This document shows positions 9,139-17,438 of a stretch of 64,000 nucleotides of DNA, piece by piece. Source of the stretch: an uncultured Eubacteriales bacterium. Lineage in GTDB: Bacteria > Bacillota > Clostridia > Peptostreptococcales > Anaerovoracaceae. Made by a program: the position numbers and the translations under genes. How positions within the stretch are numbered: the stretch's first letter is position 1; each line of letters starts with the position of its first letter. The notes under the pieces are model-generated. The model ran no database searches. It had not been told where the DNA came from and worked only from the letters and a program-made list of their open reading frames with translations. The stretch lies in contig CACYFF010000001.1 in NCBI GenBank assembly GCA_902773665.1, positions 62,001 through 126,000 on the forward strand. Direction: 5' to 3'.

Positions 9139-10950
9139 ATGAATATCTTTAACGTGATCTCACTATTGGGCGGTCTGGCCATGTTCCTGTACGGCATGCG
9201 CATGATGGGCGACGGACTGAAGGAAAGCTCGTCCGGCACACTGAAGATCGCCATGGAGCAGGTGACGAACAATCCCTTTAAGGCGTTTCTGCTCGGCGTT
9301 CTCGTAACGGCCATCATCCAGTCATCCACCGCCACCATCGTCATAACGTCCGGTCTGGTGGGCGCCGGCATCATTACGCTCAAACAGTCGCTGGGCATCG
9401 TCATCGGCGCCAACGTCGGCACCACGGTGACAGGCCAGATCATTCGGCTGCTGGACGTCGACGATTCCGCCACCTCCTGGCTGCAGTTCTTTAAACCTTC
9501 CACGCTGGCACCCCTCGCCCTCATCATCGGCATGGTGCTCATCATGGGCTTTAAGTTTAAGAACTCCAGCCGCATCGGCACCATCGCCATCGGCTTCGGC
9601 ATCCTGTTCTCCGGCCTGATGAACATGACCGGTTCCGTCACCAGCCTGTCGGACAGCGGGCTTTTCGAAAACATGTTCTCCCGCCTGGGAGATAACCCGC
9701 TCATCGGCTACCTTACAGGGGCCGGCATCGCGTTCCTGCTGCAGAGCTCTTCCGCTACCATCGGTATCCTGCAGGCCTTCTCCATGACGGGGCTGCTGTC
9801 CTGGAACGCCATCTACGCCGTCATCGTCGGCATCTATCTCGGCGACTGCGTGACCACCGCCATCGTCTGTTCCATCGGGGCAAAGCCCGAAGCGAAGCGG
9901 GTGGGCGTGGTCAACATCCTGTTCAATCTGAGCGAGACGGTCGTGGTGCTGCTGGGGGTCACCATCGCGCACAAGCTGGGGCTGCTCGATTCGCTGTGGA
10001 CGCGCACCGTGAATTCCGGCCTCGTAGCCAACACCAATACGATCTTCAATCTCACCTGCGCGCTTCTGCTGTTCCCGATGCTGCCCGTGTACGAGAAGCT
10101 CTCGCGCAAGATCGTCAAGAACGAGCCCATCGCGGAAGGTAAATACGACGACCTGCTGGAAGCCCTGTCTCCCGCGTTCTTCAGCACGCCGGCTCTGGCG
10201 CTGCGCAGCTGCTACAACGCGCTGATGGCGATGTACGAAGCCGCCCGCACGAATATCGAAAAGGCCATGAACCTGCTCCACGTCTACGACGAAAAGGTCG
10301 TGGAGGATATCATGGAGGAAGAGGACAACATCGACACCATCACCGACGAGATCTCCAACTATCTCGTGGCGCTGTCTCCGCACATCAAGGAAGACTACCA
10401 GGTGCGCATCCTGAACGAATACTACAAGGTCGTTACGGAATTCGAGCGCCTCGGCGACCACGCGGTAAACATCGCGGAGATGTCGCAGGATCTGGACCGC
10501 AAGGGCTTAAAGTTCTCCGACGACGCCATCCGGGAGATCGACATCCTGGAAGACCTCATCTACCGCATCCTGGATCTGACGCGGCAGGCTTTCGAAAAGA
10601 GAGACGTGGATGCCGCCATGCAGATCGAACCGCTGGAAGAGGTGACGGACGACATGGTGAACGCGCTGCACGATCTGCACCTGGAGAGACTTCGCAAAGG
10701 ACAGTGCAGCGTGGATGTGGGTTCCAGCTTCCTCAACCTGCTGTCGGACCTCGAGCGTATCTCCGACGTGTGCTCCAACGTGGGCGTCGAGACCCTCACC
10801 CGCGTAAACGTGGAGCTGGAGAGCAAGGCCCACGAGTTCATCTCCTCGCTGCATTCCGGCCACGACGAGACCTTCAACCAGCGCTACGATGAGGCTCACA
10901 AGGAGTTCTTCGGACGGCTGGATAACAAAGAGCAGCCGGCAGCCAAATAG
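9139..10950 (+). CDS. Na/Pi cotransporter family protein with PhoU-like C-terminus
   Basis: This predicted sodium-dependent phosphate transporter has 603 residues. The N-terminal half contains two inverted copies of the Na/Pi core, with the characteristic glutamine-serine motifs IIQSSTATIVI (about residue 55) and LLQSSSATIGI (about residue 200), plus GANVGTTVTGQ. About eight membrane helices are visible up to residue 320. The cytoplasmic C-terminal part (about 350-590) is helical and acidic, like PhoU: FERLGDHAVNIAEMSQDL and DLERISDVCSNVG carry the usual metal-binding pattern. Gram-positive NptA/YjbB-type proteins have this fusion. A GGAG ribosome site precedes the ATG and a terminator follows the stop, so it is likely transcribed alone. 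Confidence 0.92.
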   Translation: MNIFNVISLLGGLAMFLYGMRMMGDGLKESSSGTLKIAMEQVTNNPFKAFLLGVLVTAIIQSSTATIVITSGLVGAGIITLKQSLGIVIGANVGTTVTGQIIRLLDVDDSATSWLQFFKPSTLAPLALIIGMVLIMGFKFKNSSRIGTIAIGFGILFSGLMNMTGSVTSLSDSGLFENMFSRLGDNPLIGYLTGAGIAFLLQSSSATIGILQAFSMTGLLSWNAIYAVIVGIYLGDCVTTAIVCSIGAKPEAKRVGVVNILFNLSETVVVLLGVTIAHKLGLLDSLWTRTVNSGLVANTNTIFNLTCALLLFPMLPVYEKLSRKIVKNEPIAEGKYDDLLEALSPAFFSTPALALRSCYNALMAMYEAARTNIEKAMNLLHVYDEKVVEDIMEEEDNIDTITDEISNYLVALSPHIKEDYQVRILNEYYKVVTEFERLGDHAVNIAEMSQDLDRKGLKFSDDAIREIDILEDLIYRILDLTRQAFEKRDVDAAMQIEPLEEVTDDMVNALHDLHLERLRKGQCSVDVGSSFLNLLSDLERISDVCSNVGVETLTRVNVELESKAHEFISSLHSGHDETFNQRYDEAHKEFFGRLDNKEQPAAK

Positions 10951-10968
10951 AAAACCAAAGCAAACGAA

Positions 10969-11002
10969 AAGCGCCCCGCTTGTTAGCGGAGCGCTTGTTT
11001 TT
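10969..11002. terminator. terminator between convergent genes
   Basis: The stem AAGCGC-c-CCGC / GCGG-a-GCGCTT (10969-10979 with 10986-10996) has one mismatch and is followed on the plus strand by GTTTTT. It sits between the convergent Na/Pi transporter and SLH-protein genes and may act in both directions. Confidence 0.8.
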
Positions 11003-11010
11003 ATGCTCGT

Positions 11011-12303
11011 TTACTGACCCAGGATATTGGAGATCATGACGCAGACCTCCGCTCTGGTGATGGTGTTCTCCGGACGGAACGTGCCGTCTTCGTAGCCGCC
11101 GATGACGCCGGCTTTATACAGCTCGTTGATGTCGCTGCGGAACGGCGTGCGGGAATTCACATCCGAGAACCTCGCTCTGCCGTACACTTCCTTGAGCACG
11201 CCGGAAGGCAGTGCGTTCGCGAAGATGTGGGCGACCTGCGCTCGCGTGGCAGGCGCGCTGTAATCCTCGAAATCGTCATCTTCGATGATGCCCTGCTTCG
11301 TGGCGTAGCTTACGTACATGCTGTACCAGGGCGTGCCGCCTGCGGGGAACGTGCCGTCACCGCCGTTGTAGATGTCGCGCATGTTGGAGGCGATCACCAG
11401 GCACTCGCCCACCGTAATGCTGCCGCCGGGCTGGAACGTGCCGTTGCTGTAGCCGCCCATCAGGCCGTAGCTCGTGCATTTCGCCACGTATTCGTCGAAC
11501 CAGTTGGTCATGTAATAGGGCATATCCAGGTACTGGCCCCGGATATAGGATCGCTTGATCTTAAACCGCGCCATGCCCGTCTCGGGCTTGCTGGGCTGGA
11601 TCTCGTAGCGCGCGCTTTCGATGAGTTCCTTCAGACCGGGCCACTCGTAGCTGGAGACCTTCTCCAGACGGCCGTTCTCCAGGAAATACTGCAGCATCTC
11701 GTCGTTGAGCACCAGGATAAAATTATAGCCCACCGGCAGGTAATCGAGTTCGATCTCTGCCGCTTCGGCTTCCCGTGCCGCCTGTTCGTAGGTGCGTTCA
11801 TCACCCGGATCCGCGGAGACAGGAATCGCCGCAACGCCTGTGTACAAACCCGGACCTGCGGTAAAGTGCATCACCATAGTGTCGTTGTCGAAGCTGTACA
11901 GCCCGCCCTGCATATCCAGGAATCCGTAGGTGTACATATCCTTCCAGCCGATGACGAGGTCGCTTCCCGGCAGCACCGAGATGCCATATGGGGTCAGCCT
12001 CGCGCTTAATGCGCCGTAGAGGCAGTCTCCATCCCATTTGTCATCGGGCACGTACAGCACCATGACCTTGCTCTCGGCTTCCCCCAGCCGGGTGTTCAGC
12101 ACGGCGTTAACCGTTCCCATGTAATAAGGCATCGACAGCGCAGCCGTAAGGCCTGCCGCCGCATTGCTCTTATCCGTATACTGGAGCGTCTGGGTCCTGT
12201 ACCCGTAACGCACCTCCTCCGCCGCGTCGTCCGCATAGACGCCGGGCGGGACCGCCGCCAGCAGCAGCAAGACTGCCAGCAGCAACGCAATAGATCTCTT
12301 CAT
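11011..12303 (-). CDS. SLH-domain surface protein
   Basis: This secreted cell-surface protein of 430 residues begins with a clear signal peptide (KRSIALLLAVLLLLAAVPP, cleaved near YADDAA). The middle (about 30-260) is an unrecognised globular domain. The C-terminus carries three S-layer homology repeats: around YGLMGGYSNGTFQPGGSITV, KQGIIEDDDFEDYSAPATRA, and KAGVIGGYEDGTFRPENTIT. SLH repeats bind pyruvylated secondary cell-wall polymer, so the protein is probably anchored non-covalently to the wall. An AGGAGG site precedes the ATG. It lies just downstream of the DUF1846 gene and could share its transcript. Confidence 0.88.
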   Translation of the reverse strand: MKRSIALLLAVLLLLAAVPPGVYADDAAEEVRYGYRTQTLQYTDKSNAAAGLTAALSMPYYMGTVNAVLNTRLGEAESKVMVLYVPDDKWDGDCLYGALSARLTPYGISVLPGSDLVIGWKDMYTYGFLDMQGGLYSFDNDTMVMHFTAGPGLYTGVAAIPVSADPGDERTYEQAAREAEAAEIELDYLPVGYNFILVLNDEMLQYFLENGRLEKVSSYEWPGLKELIESARYEIQPSKPETGMARFKIKRSYIRGQYLDMPYYMTNWFDEYVAKCTSYGLMGGYSNGTFQPGGSITVGECLVIASNMRDIYNGGDGTFPAGGTPWYSMYVSYATKQGIIEDDDFEDYSAPATRAQVAHIFANALPSGVLKEVYGRARFSDVNSRTPFRSDINELYKAGVIGGYEDGTFRPENTITRAEVCVMISNILGQ

Positions 12304-12324
12304 ATATACCTCCTGAACCCTGTG

Positions 12325-13839
12325 TTACCCCAAATACAGGTTGTTCGTGCTGAATTCCGCCTCGCAGGTGGTATCGATGCGCAGGTCGTGGAAGATCTGC
12401 GCGTCCGCGTCGGACAGGATGGCCGTGCAGTGCGCCCGGCAGCCCGCCAGCTGCGGCAGTTTTTCCACCGCCGTCTCCGCGACCGGATTGACCGTCGCCG
12501 AGATCGTGAGGGCGGAGAGGACTTCCTCCAGAGAAAGCGTGCTCTTTTCGCGCTTTAAGATATCGGTCTTCAGGTGCTGCAGCGTCGCCAGGACTTCCTC
12601 CGAGATGAGCATCATCTCCTCGGGGATGCCGCACAGATGGCGCACCGCGTTGAGGACCAGGGCTGCGCCCGCCACCATCAGGTGCGAGCTCCTGCCGGTG
12701 ATCATCGCGCCGTCCGGCAGTTCCATGGCCATGGCGACCACGTTCTGAAAGCGCTCCGGATCCAGCTGGCGCTTCATCTCCACGTAATCCAGGGCAGGCT
12801 GCACGCATTTGCGGTCGGTCACTGTCTTGCCCACTTCGTCCATCAGCAGCTTCGCCCGCTCCAGGGAATCGGCCCCGATAAGGCCTTTCTTAAAGTCCAC
12901 CCGGGCCATCAGATAGCGCCGGATGATCTCCTGGCAGGCGGCTTCGCGGCAGGCTTCGTCGTCCGTAATGCAGAAACCGGCCCGGTTGACGCCCATGTCC
13001 GTGGGCGAATTGTACTCCGCTTCGGATCCGGTGATCTTCTCGATGATCCGCTTGACCACGGGGAACATCTCCAGATCCCGGTTGTAGTTGACCGCCATCT
13101 GGCCGTAAGCCTCCAGATGGAAGTTATCGATCATGTTAACGTCCTTCAGGTCCACCGTCGCCGCTTCGTACGCGATGTTGACGGGATGCTTCAGCGGCAG
13201 GTTCCAGATCGGGAACGTCTCAAATTTCGCGTACCGCGCGGATACGCCCCGTCTGTTCTCGTGGTAGAGCTGGGACAGGCAGGTGGCCAGTTTGCCGGAG
13301 CCGGGCCCCGGTCCGTTGACCACCACCAGGGGCTTCGTGACTTCGATGTAGGGGTTGGCGCCGTAGCCTTCTTCCGATACGATCGTGTCTACGTCCGTGG
13401 GATAGCCTTTCGTGTAGTAATGCTTATAGGTGCGGATGCCCCGGCGCTCCAACTTCGTAATGAACTGGTTGACCGCGGGATTGTCCTCGTAGCGGGTGAT
13501 GACCACGCTGTTGATGGACAGCTCGTATTTGCGGAAGGTGTCGATCAGGCGCATGACCTCCAGATCGTAGGTGATGCCGTAGTCCGCTCTGGTCTTGTTG
13601 GCGATGATGTCGCCGGCGTAGATCGGGATGATGATCTCCGCGTGGTCCTTCATGCGGGCCAGCAGCTTGATCTTCGCGTTTTCGTCGAAGCCCGGCAGTA
13701 CGCGGGCCGCGTGCTTGTCCTGGACCAACTTGCCGCCGAACTCCAGGTACAGCCTTTCGCAGGCGTGCCCGTTGATCCGTTCCAGAATGTATTTGGACTG
13801 TTCCTCGAGATATTTTTCGGAGTCGAAACCGATCTTCAT
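12325..13839 (-). CDS. DUF1846 (UPF0371) family protein
   Basis: This conserved cytoplasmic protein of 504 residues belongs to a Firmicutes family without an established reaction. Family-typical segments are [28 protein letters not shown], the phosphate-loop-like [20 protein letters not shown] near residue 190, and [15 protein letters not shown] choose the ATG at 13839, 8 nt after GGAAGG; the longer open frame to 13905 runs through a palindromic promoter region. The glycine-rich GPGPGSGK motif suggests nucleotide or phosphate binding, but this is inference. Length matches the family. Confidence 0.85.
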   Translation of the reverse strand: MKIGFDSEKYLEEQSKYILERINGHACERLYLEFGGKLVQDKHAARVLPGFDENAKIKLLARMKDHAEIIIPIYAGDIIANKTRADYGITYDLEVMRLIDTFRKYELSINSVVITRYEDNPAVNQFITKLERRGIRTYKHYYTKGYPTDVDTIVSEEGYGANPYIEVTKPLVVVNGPGPGSGKLATCLSQLYHENRRGVSARYAKFETFPIWNLPLKHPVNIAYEAATVDLKDVNMIDNFHLEAYGQMAVNYNRDLEMFPVVKRIIEKITGSEAEYNSPTDMGVNRAGFCITDDEACREAACQEIIRRYLMARVDFKKGLIGADSLERAKLLMDEVGKTVTDRKCVQPALDYVEMKRQLDPERFQNVVAMAMELPDGAMITGRSSHLMVAGAALVLNAVRHLCGIPEEMMLISEEVLATLQHLKTDILKREKSTLSLEEVLSALTISATVNPVAETAVEKLPQLAGCRAHCTAILSDADAQIFHDLRIDTTCEAEFSTNNLYLG

Positions 13840-13868
13840 GTGTTGCCTTCCGTGTTTTTTGCAAAGAA

Positions 13869-13907
13869 AAATGTGGTACCTATACTTCTGTATAGTATAC
13901 CACATTT
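13869..13907. repeat. inverted repeat between the small DUF6514-like gene and the DUF1846 gene
   Basis: AAATGTGGTA (13869-13878) pairs with TACCACATTT (13898-13907), and an inner TATAC/GTATA pair extends the stem. Read on the minus strand it ends in TTTTTC, so it may terminate the small upstream gene. It also contains a TATACT that could serve the DUF1846 gene, so it may be an operator-promoter as well as a hairpin. Confidence 0.6.
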
Positions 13908-13914
13908 CCTCTCT

Positions 13915-14127
13915 TCATGGCAGCATGTGTTCGATAATGTCGCCGATCCTGGCCGGATCCACGTCTATGCGATTGAACATCGCAGCCATCTCTTCGACGA
14001 AGTTTTTATCCGTCGAGATGTCGTGGATGGTGCCGGAGCGGGTCAGCATTCCGTAGGAGCGGTAAGGGACTTCCTCGCAAACCATGGTTTCGCAGATCAC
14101 CTGGTAACAACGGTTTCTTTGCGGCAT
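13915..14127 (-). CDS. small protein, possibly DUF6514-like
   Basis: The 70-residue protein has an excellent ribosome site (AAGGAGG, about 8 nt before the ATG at 14127). It begins with an antiparallel-looking segment (CYQVICETMVCEEVPYRSYG) and continues with DISTDKNFVEEMAAMFNRID and a C-terminal VDPARIGDIIEHML. This order resembles small Clostridial DUF6514 proteins of about 70-80 residues, but I recall the family only loosely, so the assignment is tentative. No signal peptide or membrane segment is present. Its promoter region shares an 11-bp motif with that of the next gene (DUF1846), suggesting joint regulation. Confidence 0.7.
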   Translation of the reverse strand: MPQRNRCYQVICETMVCEEVPYRSYGMLTRSGTIHDISTDKNFVEEMAAMFNRIDVDPARIGDIIEHMLP

Positions 14128-14158
14128 TTCGAACCTCCTTCCGTGCCTCCAACATCCG

Positions 14159-14169
14159 GTGGTACCTAT
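14159..14169. repeat. GTGGTACCTAT motif shared with 13873-13883
   Basis: The 11-mer GTGGTACCTAT occurs here, about 32 bases before the small-gene ATG, and again at 13873-13883 before the DUF1846 gene. In both places it lies about 10 bases downstream of a possible -10 box on the minus strand (TATCCT or TATACT). The GGTACC core is self-complementary, as expected of an operator. Confidence 0.45.
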
Positions 14170-14237
14170 GAGGATAGCACGAAAGGAAAAGATTTACAAC
14201 TATTTATTTGTAATTATTGTTAATTTTTATCAGTTCC

Positions 14238-15509
14238 CTATTCCAGGAGCAGTTCGAGCGCGTTCTCGACGATCTCGCGCTGACGGGCTTCTTCCTTATC
14301 GGGCGGCAGGTTCGGGTTGCCTGCGGGGTAAGGAATGGCCTGCGCGCCGGAGATACGGGCTGCGCCGACGGTCTTGGAGATGGGAGTGACTGTGCAGACG
14401 TGGGCGGCGGGAATGCCGGCCTTCTCGATCTGCTTGACGATCGTTGCACCGCAACGTGTACAGGTCCCTCAGGTGGAGGTGAGGATGACGCCCTGAACGC
14501 CCGCGGCCTTCAGCTCCTCAGCGATCTCCTTTCCGAATCTGGTGGCGTCTGCCACGGAGGTGGAGTTGCCGGTGGTGGTGATCAGATAGGGATAAAGCTC
14601 TCCGATCTCGCCTTCCTTTTCCATCTCCTTGAGTACGTTATAGGGTGCAACGCGGTTCGGGTTCTGGTTCGCGTATACGGGGTCGTATCCCGCGTGGACC
14701 GACTCGAATTTGCCGGGCGTAAGCTCGTCCAGGCCGTGAAGGTCGTATTTCTTCCAGAACTTCGCGGATGCCGCTGTTAAGTGGTCCGGGTTGCCCATGG
14801 GAACGATGCCGCCGGAGGTGCACAGCGCGATCTTCGCGCCCTTCAGATCCTTCAGCGGTGCGGCCGGGTCCACCTTCTCGTAGGTGGAGATCTCCAGCTC
14901 GGTCTCGTAGGGCTCGCCGTTGAGTTTCTTGATGAGCATTTCCACCGCGCGGACCGCGCCGTTCTTCTCGTGGAAGACGTTGACGCGCTTGCCCATGGGG
15001 AAGTAGCCTTCTTCCTTGGGAAGACCCAGCTTTTCGCCGTTTAAGATCTTCTTCGCAAGAGACGCGATGGCGGGGATCGCCTGACGCATGCCGGCTGCAG
15101 ACTTCGCAGTCTGTACGATCTTGCAGTTCGCCTTGAACATGTCGACCGCCGGGTTTTCCTCGTACATGCCGGTGATGGCCGGAATGCCCAGTTCGTCCTG
15201 CACCAGCTTGCAGCTCTCGCCGCAGGCGATGCCGAAGCGGCCTGCGTTAAAAGCCGGACCGGCGATAAACAGATCGGGCTGGTATTTTTCGACCTGCGCG
15301 CGGATAAAGTCCTTGCACTTGTCGATGTTTTCCGCAAAGTAGTTGTCGCCGCAGATGATGGTGGCGACGATCTCCGCATCGGGGATCGCAGCCTTTAAGC
15401 CTACCGCGGGGCCCTTGGGGCCTTCTTCGACGAAAGGTTCGGTGTAGGCAAATTCCTCACCGCCGATCTGGCCGAAGAACTGATTCGTATAGAAAAGTAT
15501 TTTCTTCAT
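14238..15509 (-). CDS. selenoprotein B (beta/gamma subunit) of a glycine/sarcosine/betaine-type reductase, GrdB/GrdF/GrdH family
   Basis: This is the substrate-activating selenoprotein of a Stickland-type reductase, 423 residues when the in-frame UGA at 14469-14471 is read as selenocysteine (residue 347). The frame continues cleanly after the UGA with GTCTRCGATIVKQIEKAG, the conserved active-site motif U-G-T-C-T-R-C-G, and stops at TAG 14238-14240. The total length then matches the family of about 430. Other hallmarks are MKKILFYTNQFFGQIGGEE, CGDNYFAEN and CGESCKLVQDELGIPAI. A perfect hairpin 12 nt after the UGA is a plausible SECIS. AAGGAGG precedes the start. It forms an operon with grdX and a GrdE-type gene. 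Without grdA, C and D nearby, the substrate (sarcosine, betaine or another N-substituted glycine) cannot be assigned. Confidence 0.93.
14442..14456 (-). promoter_or_regulatory. candidate bacterial SECIS hairpin
   Basis: CGTTGC-GGT-GCAACG on the minus strand is a perfect 6-bp stem with a GGU loop. It begins 12 nt after the in-frame UGA and lies within the coding sequence, where bacterial SelB-binding elements are found. A G/U-containing apical loop is expected of such elements. Confidence 0.65.
14469..14471 (-). other. in-frame UGA selenocysteine codon
   Basis: TGA in the frame of the GrdB-type gene, at the exact position of the conserved Sec in the motif U-G-T-C-T-R-C-G. The 77 codons that follow remain open and match the family, so this is recoding and not termination. 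Confidence 0.93.
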
Positions 15510-15520
15510 GCCAAACCTCC

Positions 15521-16804
15521 TTAGATCGTAACAGCGCCAACCAGGGTGTTGCCCTGCAGATTGTGACCGCCCATAATGCCGTGGATCTCGACGAGCAATC
15601 TGCCGTCGGGCTGGATGGAATTCACGGTACCGCCGCAGACGCGCTCGATATCTTTCAGCACGCCGATGGTCTTGTCCATGGCGGGAAGCATTAAGGTCGC
15701 GTTGGAGTTGCCGGTGGTCACGATGGCGTTGGCCTCGGGCACGCTGTCGGGCAGGGATTCGCTCATGCCGTCGATGCCCGCGTCCTCATTGGTGATGATG
15801 ACGGTCTTGATACCGTTTCTCTCCAGTTCCTGGCACACGATCATCAGGTCGGTCGTCGGATTGCCGAAGCCTTCCTGGGAGATGAGCGCGCCGTCCGCGC
15901 CGAGCATCTTCACCTGGCGCACCGTGAGCATGCGGTTACGGAACTTCTCCTTCAGGGTGGTCATCAGCGGACAGAGCACGATGCCGACGAAGTTGAAGTC
16001 CTTGCCGTGATGCTTCAGCAGTTCCAGGATGCAGGCGTTGTTCTGGTGCATGTAGGTCGTGGTCTTGGACCCCGGCGATACGCAGTTGCCGGAGACCAGG
16101 GCGCCGTCGAAGATCTCGAGGGGCGTGAGCATCGTCGGAACGATGATCTTGGAGTCGCGGCCATAGAGGTAGGAGTCGTGCAGCAGGCCCTGCGACATGC
16201 AGTTATAGACGTAGACCACCTTCGGCAGGTCGGGATAGGCGTTGTAGTTCTCGCCGATGTTGCCCCAGCTGTAGAATTCGCTCTTGAAATCCTCCACCAG
16301 GAAGCCCAGCTCCGCCAGGTTCTGCGCCAGTTTAAGACCGGCCAGGCGGACGACCTCTTCGTGTTCGTGGGGATCCACGTAATCCTGCTTCTCGATGATC
16401 ATGCACAGGTGGCACAGCTTGGAATACACGTTGTACTCCGCCGCCGGACCGCTCATGTCGATGAGCCCTTCCTGGAAGCCGACGATGGGGCCTGTGGTGG
16501 TCACCACGCAGCCCTCCAGACAATACGTAATACCCTCGCCGCCTTCCTGCATGTCCTCGTGGAAGGTTCCGGGGAAAGTCTCGCCGTCGGGCTTTGCTCT
16601 CGGCTCGATGACGTCTTTGACCGGAAGGATCCGCGTGGATGACCCGGGCAGCGCGATGTCGAACGAAACGTCCTTGATCCGGCTGTCTTCCAGGATCAGC
16701 TCGCGCATCGCGTCGGGATCCGCGATGAGCGTGTCCCCCTCGATGCGCGCGGGACTGCCGAACTCGATGTTCCGTATGGCGATCTTTCTGAGTTCCAGTT
16801 CCAT
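15521..16804 (-). CDS. pyruvoyl-type proprotein of the same reductase, GrdE/GrdG/GrdI family (component B alpha/beta)
   Basis: This precursor of 427 residues is cut between Asn240 and Cys241 in the motif GALVSGNCVSPG. The Cys becomes the pyruvoyl group that binds the amino substrate as a Schiff base. Length, cleavage site and segments such as YNVYSKLCHLCMIIEKQDYV and TTTYMHQNNACILELLKHH match GrdE, GrdG and GrdI proteins. AGGAGG lies before the ATG. The gene sits 11 bases upstream of the selenoprotein B gene and downstream of grdX. In glycine reductase operons grdA lies between E and B; its absence favours the sarcosine/betaine arrangement (GF or IH), but the sequence alone does not fix the substrate. 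Confidence 0.92.
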   Translation of the reverse strand: MELELRKIAIRNIEFGSPARIEGDTLIADPDAMRELILEDSRIKDVSFDIALPGSSTRILPVKDVIEPRAKPDGETFPGTFHEDMQEGGEGITYCLEGCVVTTTGPIVGFQEGLIDMSGPAAEYNVYSKLCHLCMIIEKQDYVDPHEHEEVVRLAGLKLAQNLAELGFLVEDFKSEFYSWGNIGENYNAYPDLPKVVYVYNCMSQGLLHDSYLYGRDSKIIVPTMLTPLEIFDGALVSGNCVSPGSKTTTYMHQNNACILELLKHHGKDFNFVGIVLCPLMTTLKEKFRNRMLTVRQVKMLGADGALISQEGFGNPTTDLMIVCQELERNGIKTVIITNEDAGIDGMSESLPDSVPEANAIVTTGNSNATLMLPAMDKTIGVLKDIERVCGGTVNSIQPDGRLLVEIHGIMGGHNLQGNTLVGAVTI

Positions 16805-16867
16805 GCATACCTCCTTTTCTCGTTAGTCTTGCTATGATTGCTTATAGAAAGTTGAAAGATCAACGTT

Positions 16868-17272
16868 CTATCGTATGCCGAGCTCCTGCAGGATGCCCGT
16901 AAACAGTTCGCAGCTGATGAACCGCAGATCGGGAAGAAGCGGCTCATCGTATTTTTTGCGCATATTTATGTATTTTTCCTCCTCCGCCAGGCAGTATTCG
17001 ATGATCTCCAGGCTGGGAAGATCGATGGCCGGCTCCTTGGAACGGACCTCCGGGCCCGCATCCAGCACCACCGTCATGTAAGGCGTCTCGTTCGGGCGCA
17101 GGCGGCCCGCCATGGGATGAGCCAGGAGCTTTGCGCCGAGATGGATGCGGTCACGCGCGGCGGTAAGCACCGCCTTGGCCGGTGACCCTGCCATCCCCGT
17201 AAACGAAAAGGTTTTCGGCACCAGCGCTTCGATGTCCGGATTGTTGGAAATGATTTCTGCTTTTGCGGCCAT
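16868..17272 (-). CDS. grdX: GrdX family protein
   Basis: This cytoplasmic protein of 134 residues is of unknown reaction and accompanies glycine, sarcosine and betaine reductase operons. The family pattern is visible: EIISNNPDI at the start, then ARDRIHLGAKLLAHPMAGRL and the strongly conserved KPNETPY-type motif, here RPNETPYMTVVLDAG, and a helix LPSLEIIEYCLAEEEKY. It is the first gene of the three-gene operon, with a -10 box TATAAT at 17301-17306 about 29 bases upstream. A GGGAGG site precedes the ATG at a rather long spacing of about 12 nt. Confidence 0.85.
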   Translation of the reverse strand: MAAKAEIISNNPDIEALVPKTFSFTGMAGSPAKAVLTAARDRIHLGAKLLAHPMAGRLRPNETPYMTVVLDAGPEVRSKEPAIDLPSLEIIEYCLAEEEKYINMRKKYDEPLLPDLRFISCELFTGILQELGIR

Positions 17273-17300
17273 TTGCCGAAGCGCCTCCCTTCTCAGTTTG

Positions 17301-17306
17301 ATTATA
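17301..17306 (-). promoter_or_regulatory. -10 box for the grdX operon
   Basis: A perfect TATAAT on the minus strand about 29 bases before the grdX start. It sits in an AT-rich gap of 112 bases downstream of a strong terminator. No convincing -35 is visible. Confidence 0.45.
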
Positions 17307-17384
17307 ATATACGAATAAATCTGCCGCCACTATTACTTTTTTATATAACTGCAAATCTTCCGATAAACAATGCAAGCAATCCAA

Positions 17385-17410
17385 TAAAAAAGCCGGCCCG
17401 AAGGCCGGCT
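17385..17410 (-). terminator. Rho-independent terminator of the GltB-like gene
   Basis: AGCCGGCC-TTCG-GGCCGGCT on the minus strand, with a UUCG tetraloop, is followed by a run of T residues. It separates the GltB-like gene from the grdX operon, so the two are independent transcripts. Confidence 0.93.
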
Positions 17411-17438
17411 GATGCAGCGGGACAGGTCCCTTGCGTCG

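Noticed and set aside
12574-14223. 549-codon open frame on the plus strand opposite the DUF1846 gene
   Set aside because: It is the antisense shadow of a well-supported gene in GC-rich DNA, has no ribosome site and has biased composition. Other long antisense frames (for example 218-1219, 2153-3199, 17550-18959, 22688-24037, 55671-57329) were dropped for the same reasons.
14469-14471. Premature stop or pseudogene in the grdB-like gene
   Set aside because: The UGA sits exactly at the conserved selenocysteine position, the frame stays open afterwards with family residues, and a hairpin follows.
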